64,000 bases of DNA from Palleronia sp. LCG004 (GTDB lineage: Bacteria > Pseudomonadota > Alphaproteobacteria > Rhodobacterales > Rhodobacteraceae). Made by a program: the position numbers and the translations under genes. Below are positions 57,708 through 64,000 of this stretch, one piece after another; the first letter of the stretch is position 1; each line of letters begins with the position of its first letter. The notes beneath the pieces were generated by a model, which made no database searches, had not been told where the DNA came from, and saw only the letters and a program-made list of their open reading frames with translations. The stretch is from assembly GCF_032931615.1 (NCBI RefSeq), contig NZ_CP136759.1, positions 2,805,001-2,869,000 on the forward strand. The letters are read 5' to 3'.

Positions 57708-59004
57708 CCCCGACCCCCTCCGTTCCGATATTCGGAGCGCGCGGCCGCGTGACCTTGCGCCCCTCCATGATGCGCGAGGCCATGATCGCGGCACCCACGA
57801 AGAGGCAGGCTTCTCCCGCAAAGACGATGCCGAAGGCGGGCCCCGCTTCCATCCCGAGCCGCAGCAGGTCGACGAGTGCCGCGCCGGCAAGGCCGCCGAA
57901 CCCGGCGGCGATGGCCTGCGCGGCCCCCCAGAGGCCCATGCGCGTGCCCTCGCGCGCGCTGCGCCCCTCACCTGCAAGCGCCATCATCGACCCGATGGCC
58001 GCGACCGCGAACATGCCGTTGAAGACACCCAGCGCGATCGTCGCGGGCAGAAGCAGCGCGGCACCCAGCTGACCGATCGCACCGATCGCCAGAAGCGCCG
58101 CGGCCGACCCGAGGCACCCCGCCACGACCCAATCCCTGAGCGCGCCGATCCCGAACCCCGTCGCAAGGATCCCGACGGCGAGCATGCCGACGAAGACACC
58201 GCCGTTCTGCGCGCCCGAAAGCTGCGTGGATTGCCCCGGCGTGAAGTCGAAGACGAGACCCGCATAAGGTTCGAGGATCAGTTCCTGCATGAAATAGGCG
58301 CACATGCTGAGGAAGACGAAGATCGTGAAGGCCCGTGCCTTCGGTTCGGACCAGATTTCCGCCAGCCCTTCGCGGAAGGGCATCCGCTTTTCGGTCGCGG
58401 GGGCGGGGGCGAGGCCGCGCTCCACCCCCCAGGTGGCAAGGAAACTCAGCACGAAGGCCCCGAGGCAGACGACGGCCACGATCTCGAGCAGCAGGGCGGG
58501 CGAATAGGGGTCGAGCGCCGCACCCACGAGGCCTGCGGTCACGGCGATCCCCGCGATCATCATGAGCCATGTGATCATCGCCGCGGCCGGGCGGCGTCGC
58601 GGCTCGGTTGCGGTGGCGAGCAGCGCGAGGAGCGACGTGCCCGACGCGCCGACGCCGACGCCGATCAGCGCATAGGCCAGCACCGACAGGCCGAGGCCCA
58701 TCTCGAAACTGTCCTCGAGCGCCACCACGCCGAATGCGGCCAGCATCCCTCCCGCGCCCAGCATCGCCATGCCGCCGAGGATCCAGCGTGTGCGATTGCC
58801 GCCCGTATCGCTCAGGAAGCCCCAGTTCGGGCGCGAGATCTGGATGCCGTAATGCAGCGCAACGAGCAGCCCCGGCAGCACCGCCGGCAGCGCCAGCTCG
58901 ACCACCATCAGGCGGTTGAGCGTGCTGGTCGTCAGCACCACGATCGAGCCCAGCGCCATCTGCACGAGGCCCAGCCGGACGATGGAGAGCCACGAGAGCG
59001 TCAC
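57700..59004 (-). CDS. PucC/LhaA-family major facilitator (Bch2-like)
   Basis: A 434-aa membrane protein with about 12 helices from a GTG at 59004: LSWLSIVRLGLVQMALGSIVVLTTSTLNRLMVVELALPA is the family start, with SRPNWGFLSDTGGNRTRWI. PucC/LhaA proteins help assemble light-harvesting complexes. The position between bchG and bchP matches the orf428/bch2 gene of Rhodobacter. GTGA overlap with bchG. Confidence 0.9.
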   Translation of the reverse strand: MTLSWLSIVRLGLVQMALGSIVVLTTSTLNRLMVVELALPAVLPGLLVALHYGIQISRPNWGFLSDTGGNRTRWILGGMAMLGAGGMLAAFGVVALEDSFEMGLGLSVLAYALIGVGVGASGTSLLALLATATEPRRRPAAAMITWLMMIAGIAVTAGLVGAALDPYSPALLLEIVAVVCLGAFVLSFLATWGVERGLAPAPATEKRMPFREGLAEIWSEPKARAFTIFVFLSMCAYFMQELILEPYAGLVFDFTPGQSTQLSGAQNGGVFVGMLAVGILATGFGIGALRDWVVAGCLGSAAALLAIGAIGQLGAALLLPATIALGVFNGMFAVAAIGSMMALAGEGRSAREGTRMGLWGAAQAIAAGFGGLAGAALVDLLRLGMEAGPAFGIVFAGEACLFVGAAIMASRIMEGRKVTRPRAPNIGTEGVGDV

Positions 59005-59906
59005 AGCACAAGGTCCCTGATCGCGAAGGCCGTGACCATCATCCCCGTGACGTAGAGCGTGACGCCGGTCGCGTTGTACCATGGCGCGCGCCCCTCGGGG
59101 TCGCGCAGCAGCACGCGCATCGCCGCGAATTGTCCCAGAAGCGCCACTCCGACGACGAGGGCAAAGATCGGCCGCCCCCAGACCAGCAGCATCGCGACGA
59201 CCAGCGCCTGCGGCAGCGCCATGACCGTGCAGGCGAGCTTCGCCGCAACCTCCGGCCCCTTCACCACGGGAAGCGACCGGATGCCCATCCGTCGGTCGCC
59301 CTCGAGCGCCTTGAAATCGTTGAGGACCATGATCCCCTGTGCCCCGACCGCGTAAAGCAGCGCCACGAGCACCACGAAGAACGACGGTGCGCCGGCCGAC
59401 AGCACGGCCGCCCCGGTGAACCATGGCAGCCCTTCGTAGCAGAGGCCGACAAGCGCCGGTCCCCACCAGCCCGACCGCTTGAGCCTGACGGGCGGCGCGG
59501 AATAGGCCCAAGCGGCGATCACCGCCACGCAGGTCGCGCCGAACCCCCAGGGCCCCAGCATCCAGCCGAGCCCGAGCGCCGCGACGCTCATCAATATCGC
59601 GAGCGCCAGTGCCACCCGCGCCGAGACGCGGCCCGACGGGATCGGACGTTCGGGCTGATTGATCGCATCGACATGCCTGTCGGCCCAGTCGTTGGCCGCC
59701 TGGCTCATCCCGCAGACGACCGGCCCTGCAAGCAGGACACCCAAAATCACCAATGGCCAGGCTTCTCCGGGCCAGATCCCGGCCGAGACGATGCCACAGA
59801 GATAGGCCCAGATGGGCGGAAACCACGTCACGGGCTTCAGCAATTCCAGCAGCGCGAGCGGCTCGGCCCTCATGGGGTGCGGGTGTAAGTCGGAATTGAC
59901 ACTCAT
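59001..59906 (-). CDS. bchG: Bacteriochlorophyll synthase (geranylgeranyl transferase)
   Basis: A 301-aa UbiA-family membrane prenyltransferase: ALLELLKPVTWFPPIWAYLCG, CGMSQAANDWADRHVDAINQPERPIPSGR (diphosphate-binding) and YSAPPVRLKRSGW. It esterifies bacteriochlorophyllide. The start at 59906 fits family N-termini. First gene of a bchG to idi operon; no PpsR box is visible within 130 bp upstream. Confidence 0.95.
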   Translation of the reverse strand: MSVNSDLHPHPMRAEPLALLELLKPVTWFPPIWAYLCGIVSAGIWPGEAWPLVILGVLLAGPVVCGMSQAANDWADRHVDAINQPERPIPSGRVSARVALALAILMSVAALGLGWMLGPWGFGATCVAVIAAWAYSAPPVRLKRSGWWGPALVGLCYEGLPWFTGAAVLSAGAPSFFVVLVALLYAVGAQGIMVLNDFKALEGDRRMGIRSLPVVKGPEVAAKLACTVMALPQALVVAMLLVWGRPIFALVVGVALLGQFAAMRVLLRDPEGRAPWYNATGVTLYVTGMMVTAFAIRDLVL

Positions 59907-60015
59907 GAAGCGAGGAAACACCACGCCGGTCATTCCCGCAAGCGTTTCACGCGGAAATGCCTGCCCCAGTGGCGGCATGACGCGGGGCGAAGTCGGTGTG
60001 TCGGGTGTGAAACGG

Positions 60016-60035
60016 TCCGGCCCCGCCGGGCCGGA
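60016..60035 (-). terminator. Hairpin after the DUF2252 gene
   Basis: TCCGGCCC (60016-60023) pairs with GGGCCGGA (60028-60035) over a 4-nt loop, starting 4 bp beyond the DUF2252 stop. There is no T-run. Likely ends that transcript before bchG. Confidence 0.5.
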
Positions 60036-60038
60036 AAC

Positions 60039-61466
60039 CTAGCGATAGATCATGTCGACGCGGTCGAAGGCCCCGAGCGCGTAATCCTCGCTGAACATCT
60101 CGTGATCGGCCTTCAGCCGGTCGGCGGCTTCCTCGGCCCAGCGGACCATGTCGGCAAGGAACAGCTTGCGCGGCGAGGCGGCCTCCATGATCGACGGCTC
60201 GACATCGTAGTCGATCTTGCCCAGATCGTCGGAAAGCGCATGCGCCTGGGCAAGCGCGGCCCCGCAGGCGCGGGCGTATTTCTTCCACGTGCCGTAACTC
60301 AGATCGTCGAGGTCGATATCGTCGCGGAAGGGCGCGCGCTCCCGGCTCATGAAGCTCTCGCCGTCGATCTCGACGGCGCCGTAGAAGATGTCCCCATGCG
60401 CGAGCTGCACGGTCTGCCCGTGCGCGATCCGGTCGGCCTTGGAGCCCGCGTCGAATTCCGACGGTGGCACCAGCCCCTCGAGCGCAGAACGGCGTGCGCG
60501 CTTGAACTCGATGATGAGATCGTCGGTCGCGTCCTTCGACGGCCCCTCGATCAGCACGTAATATCGCGGCAGGCCCAGCGACGCGGTGCCCTGTCCGTGC
60601 CGCACGCAGACATCCTTGACCTTCAGCTCGCCCGCGCGGTCGTGCTTGGCAAGATCCTTGTCCTTGGCGAGCGTGTCGATCGCCTTCTGGAACTTCCCGA
60701 CCTCGCTCGAGATCGGCTGCAACTCGTCATCGGCACGGAATCCGCGGCCGTTGGGCTTCAGGTAATCGTCCCAGAGCCAGTCGCGGCGCTCCTCCCAGGC
60801 CTGCTCGAACAGCTTTCGGATGACCTTGGGGGAATTGTCGATGCGCCAGCTGTCGTTCTTCTCGGTCGCGTGGTCGGCATAGTCCTGCATCGCGTCGAGA
60901 TAGCCTTCGACGAAGGCCTTCATGACCTTGCGCCGCTTCTTGCGCTTCATGCCCGCGACTTCCCGCGCGGCGATCCAGAACCCCACCGCGCCGCGCTTCA
61001 TGTCCCAGGTGAAGGGGGCATAGATCACCTCGTCGAAATCGTTGACGCCGAAGATCGGCGCTCCGTTCACGTCGGGCATGACGCCGAAATTCTCGGGATG
61101 AACGTCGCCCAGCGCCATGACGCTCGGCATATGCGCGTCCTCTCCCACCAGATCGCGGTAGAAGAGCAGCGCGGTGCCCCGGTAGAACTTGAAGAAATCC
61201 CCCGACAGAACGTCGAACTTGACCGACGCGCCGTGATTTCGCTGTTCGATCCGCGTCGCGTGATCTTCCCGCAGGGTCGAGCGGACGTGATGCCGCCGCG
61301 CGGTCCCCGTCAGCATCCTCGGCGGGACGATCACCTCGCGTCCGGCGATCCGCTCCGCGAGGTCGCGGAACAGCTCGACCCGCTGGCCCGCCTTGTGGGA
61401 GGCAGGCTTTTTGACGGTTTCGGTCTTGGTGGATCGCGTCTTTCGTGTCTTTCCCGACTGGGCCAT
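60039..61466 (-). CDS. DUF2252 protein
   Basis: A 475-aa protein with the DUF2252 kinase-like pattern: ALGDVHPENFGVMPDVNGAPIFGVNDFDEVIYAPFTWDMKR, RHGQGTASLGLPRYYVLIEGP and LAHGDIFYGAVEIDGESFMSRE. A lysine-rich N-terminus precedes it. The ATG at 61466 follows GGGAGGAG. Function unknown. Confidence 0.88.
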   Translation of the reverse strand: MAQSGKTRKTRSTKTETVKKPASHKAGQRVELFRDLAERIAGREVIVPPRMLTGTARRHHVRSTLREDHATRIEQRNHGASVKFDVLSGDFFKFYRGTALLFYRDLVGEDAHMPSVMALGDVHPENFGVMPDVNGAPIFGVNDFDEVIYAPFTWDMKRGAVGFWIAAREVAGMKRKKRRKVMKAFVEGYLDAMQDYADHATEKNDSWRIDNSPKVIRKLFEQAWEERRDWLWDDYLKPNGRGFRADDELQPISSEVGKFQKAIDTLAKDKDLAKHDRAGELKVKDVCVRHGQGTASLGLPRYYVLIEGPSKDATDDLIIEFKRARRSALEGLVPPSEFDAGSKADRIAHGQTVQLAHGDIFYGAVEIDGESFMSRERAPFRDDIDLDDLSYGTWKKYARACGAALAQAHALSDDLGKIDYDVEPSIMEAASPRKLFLADMVRWAEEAADRLKADHEMFSEDYALGAFDRVDMIYR

Positions 61467-61541
61467 GTGCGGCTCCTCCCGTGGATGGCGCGGCATCGTG
61501 CACATCCATTGATCTGGGCCGAAGGGAAGCTCGGGCAAGTT

Positions 61542-62834
61542 TCAGACGAAAACGGCGCGCCGCTCCTGCTGGCCCACGTCGAAGACGCGCTTGTACCGCG
61601 CGACCTCATCGGCCGGTCCCATCGCCTTTTCGGGATTGTCCGAAAGCTTGACCGTCGGGCGTCCGTCGGCCGACACCGCCTTGCAGACGAGTGAGAAGGG
61701 CGCGAGCGCGTCGTTCTCGGTCAGACCGCGGAAATCGTTCGTCAGCAGCGTGCCCCAGCCGAAGCTCACCCGGACCCGGCCGGCGAACTGGTGGTGCAGC
61801 TCGGCGATCTTGTCGTCGTCGAGCCCGTCGGAAAAGATGACGAGCTTGCGGCGAGGATCCTCGCCGCGCTCGCGCCACCAGCGGATCGCGGTCTCGGCCC
61901 CCGCCGCGGGATCGCCGCTGTCGATGCGGATGCCGGTCCACCCCGCCAGCCAGTCGGGCGCATGTCTCAGGAACCCCTCGGTCCCGTAGGTGTCGGGCAG
62001 GATCACGCGCAGGTTGCCGTCATGTTCCTCGTGCCAGTCCGACAAGACGTCGTATGGCGCGCGGGCCAGCCCCTCGTCCGTCTCGGCGAGGGCCGCATAG
62101 ACCATGGGCAGCTCGTGTGCGTTCGTCCCGATCGCCTCGAGGTCCCGGTTCTTGGCGATGAGGCAGTTCGACGTGCCCGTGAAACTCTCGCCCAGCCCCT
62201 CGTGCATGGCCTGCACGCACCAATCCTGCCAGAGAAAGGAATGACGTCGCCGCGTGCCGAAATCGGCGATCCTGAGCCCGTCGAGCCCGCGCAACCGCTC
62301 GACCTTTTCCCACAGCTTGGTCATCGCGCGGGCATAGAGGACCTGAAGCTCGAACCGGCCCATGTCGTTCAGGACCGCGCGGCTCCTCAGCTCCATCAGG
62401 ATCGCAAGGGCCGGGATCTCCCAGAGCATCACCTCGGGCCACGACCCCTCGAAGGTCAGCTCGTACTGGTCGCCCTTCGTCTCGAGCTGGTAGGGCGGCA
62501 GGCGCAGGTTCTCGAACCAGTCCATGAATTCCGGTGTGAACATCTGCCGCTTGCCGTAGAAGGTGTTGCCGCGCATCCAGGTCGATTCCCCGCGCGCCAG
62601 CGACAGCGATCGCACATGGTCGAGCTGCTCGCGCAGCTCGCCCTCGTCCACCAGCCGGGCAAGTGGCACGGACGTGGTGCGGTTGATCAGGCTGAAGCGC
62701 ACCTGCGTATCGGGCCGCTGCCTGAACACCGACTGACACATCAGCAGCTTGTAGAAATCGGTGTCGATCAACGAGCGGACGATCGGATCGATCTTCCACT
62801 TGTGGTTCCAAACGCGCGCGGCGATATCCGCCAT
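61542..62834 (-). CDS. pncB: Nicotinate phosphoribosyltransferase
   Basis: A 430-aa NAPRTase: [46 protein letters not shown] and [13 protein letters not shown]. Converts nicotinate to its mononucleotide for NAD salvage. Start at 62834 after GGAGAGG. Precedes DUF2252 on the same strand. Confidence 0.95.
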   Translation of the reverse strand: MADIAARVWNHKWKIDPIVRSLIDTDFYKLLMCQSVFRQRPDTQVRFSLINRTTSVPLARLVDEGELREQLDHVRSLSLARGESTWMRGNTFYGKRQMFTPEFMDWFENLRLPPYQLETKGDQYELTFEGSWPEVMLWEIPALAILMELRSRAVLNDMGRFELQVLYARAMTKLWEKVERLRGLDGLRIADFGTRRRHSFLWQDWCVQAMHEGLGESFTGTSNCLIAKNRDLEAIGTNAHELPMVYAALAETDEGLARAPYDVLSDWHEEHDGNLRVILPDTYGTEGFLRHAPDWLAGWTGIRIDSGDPAAGAETAIRWWRERGEDPRRKLVIFSDGLDDDKIAELHHQFAGRVRVSFGWGTLLTNDFRGLTENDALAPFSLVCKAVSADGRPTVKLSDNPEKAMGPADEVARYKRVFDVGQQERRAVFV

Positions 62835-62963
62835 TCCCGGCCTCTCCCTCCTGAGCCCGGGCATATGTGCATGCCCCGCCGCGGGGGGCAAGCCCGCGAG
62901 GCTTTTCCAATACTTGCCGGCATGCTACCGATTGACCCCGAAATTCAGCTTCGAAACGGTGAC

Positions 62964-64000
62964 ATGGATACAGACCATTCCTTCATTCGCGAGATCGCCG
63001 ACATCCAGGCGGTCGAACAGGTATCGCCGATCCTCGATGTCTGCACGCGCGTGACCGGAATGCGGTTCGCCGCCGTGACCTGCATCACCGGCGATCAATG
63101 GACCGTCTGCGACGTCGTCGATCATCTGGGCCTCGGGCTCGAACCCGGTGCCGTGCTCGACCTCGACGAGACCTTCTGCAAGGCGGTGCGCGAGACCGGC
63201 GCGCCCGTCACGATCGACGATGCCGAACGCGACCCCTCCCTGCGCGACCACGCAGTCTATCGCCGCTTCGGCGCGCGCAGCCATATCGCGGTGCCGATCG
63301 TGCGCGCCGACGGCACGCTCTTCGGCACGCTCTGCGCCCTCGATCCCGACCCCAAGGAGCTTTCGCAGAGCGGCATCGTCGCCATGTTCGAGCTCTTCTC
63401 GCGAATGATCGCCAACGCGCTCGATGCGAACGACCATCTCAGGGACGAGCAGAACAGCGCCGCCCTGCGCGAGGAATTCATCGGCGTGGTGGGCCACGAC
63501 CTGCGCAACCCGATCTCGGCGCTCTCGGCCGGGCTGCGCATGATCGAGCGGACCGGCACGGCCGATCCCGGCCTCACGGCCGAGATGCGACGCGCCATCG
63601 ACCGGTCCTTCACGATCATCGACAACCTGCTCGACCTGACGCGCGGACGGCTCGGAAACGGGATCGACGCCGAGCTGAAGCCCGTGGACCTTGCCCAGAT
63701 CGTCAGCGACGTCGCGGGCGAACTCCGGATCGCCGGCGAGGTCGAGATCCGGCTCGACCTCGATCTCCCGCCCCTCGTCGTGTGCGATCCGCAAAGATTG
63801 GGGCAGCTCGTCTCGAACCTCATCTCCAACGCCGTCGATCACCGCGATCCCGGCACGCCGATTCATGTCGAGGCGCAGCAAGTACGCAACCATATCCGGC
63901 TCTCGGTCACGAATCATGGTCGTCCGATCCGGCGCGAGGAACGCTTCAAGCTGTTCCTGCCCTTCCAGAGAGGCGAGAACGGCGCACAGGGGGGGCTCGG
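62964..64000 (+). CDS. GAF-domain sensor histidine kinase, 3' end outside window
   Basis: The open frame runs from ATG at 62964 to the window end (345 codons). GAF domain about 15-155 (ETFCKAVRETGAPVTIDDAERD, GTLFGTLCALDPDP); H-box EEFIGVVGHDLRNPISAL; N-box LGQLVSNLISNAVDHRDPG; the G1 region is NHGRPI where DNGxGI is usual; then FQRGENGAQGGLG starts the G2 box. No signal or membrane segment. The rest of the ATPase domain lies beyond the edge. Confidence 0.92.
   Translation, partial: MDTDHSFIREIADIQAVEQVSPILDVCTRVTGMRFAAVTCITGDQWTVCDVVDHLGLGLEPGAVLDLDETFCKAVRETGAPVTIDDAERDPSLRDHAVYRRFGARSHIAVPIVRADGTLFGTLCALDPDPKELSQSGIVAMFELFSRMIANALDANDHLRDEQNSAALREEFIGVVGHDLRNPISALSAGLRMIERTGTADPGLTAEMRRAIDRSFTIIDNLLDLTRGRLGNGIDAELKPVDLAQIVSDVAGELRIAGEVEIRLDLDLPPLVVCDPQRLGQLVSNLISNAVDHRDPGTPIHVEAQQVRNHIRLSVTNHGRPIRREERFKLFLPFQRGENGAQGGL

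Overview
The window looks like a chromosomal segment of a phototrophic member of the Rhodobacteraceae (Alphaproteobacteria). The reasons are a 23S-5S-tRNA-fMet rRNA operon end of alphaproteobacterial type, GC-rich core genes, and a photosynthesis gene cluster in Rhodobacter order (crtEF-bchCXYZ-pufQBALM plus a PufX-like gene) with PpsR/CrtJ-type TGT-N12-ACA boxes. Names rest on motifs and protein resemblance read by eye; no database search was run.

Region 1 (1-1596): 3' part of 23S rRNA, 5S rRNA and tRNA-fMet(CAT). Region 2 (about 1585-15826): a mobile genomic island in the 3' end of tRNA-fMet, bounded by a 12-bp direct repeat. It carries a large serine recombinase whose last codons lie inside the tRNA gene, a second recombinase-like protein without the catalytic serine, a KfrA-like DNA-binding protein, a broken SRAP gene, a retron-type reverse transcriptase fused to a TOPRIM-like domain with a recognisable msr-msd RNA locus just upstream, a PemK/MazF-like two-gene operon, a frameshifted secreted nuclease, a TrlF-like PHP/SMC-ATPase, a MobV-type relaxase and an amber-interrupted gene. 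Beyond the right repeat lies the decayed C-terminal half of another serine recombinase, the trace of an older island at the same tRNA. The RT and PHP-ATPase genes are visibly richer in AT than their surroundings.

Region 3 (17191-25050): a seven-gene sugar-acid operon (enolase-superfamily dehydratase, SDR, 2-hydroxyacid dehydrogenase, L-idonate-type dehydrogenase, TRAP transporter PQM) divergent from a GntR/FadR-type regulator, with a TGACAAT-N9-ATTGTCA operator candidate. Region 4 (25504-34446): HWE histidine kinase and its response regulator, PepSY and DUF2946-like membrane proteins, a small ATPase, an aldo/keto reductase divergent from a TetR regulator over a palindrome, tRNA-Pro(CGG) and an EamA exporter. 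Region 5 (34538-41352): YetF-like protein, leuC-leuD-(EEP-fold protein)-leuB, MscS-type channel, DUF1992 protein.

Region 6 (41395-59906): the photosynthesis cluster. tspO, crtC and crtD lie on one side of a PpsR box. crtE-crtF-bchC-bchX-bchY-bchZ-pufQ-pufB-pufA-pufL-pufM-pufX run as a superoperon, with two further PpsR boxes before bchC and RNA hairpins around pufBA. A lysozyme-like gene and an L,D-transpeptidase follow on the opposite strand, then bchG-pucC-like-bchP-idi transcribed as bchG to idi with overlapping genes. Together these make geranylgeranyl-PP, late spheroidene-type carotenoid steps, the chlorin reductase, bacteriochlorophyll esterification, LH1 and the reaction centre. crtI, crtB and crtA, the remaining bch genes and ppsR are not in the window, so the cluster is split or ends here.

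Region 7 (60039-64000): DUF2252 protein, nicotinate phosphoribosyltransferase, and a GAF-histidine kinase cut by the window end.
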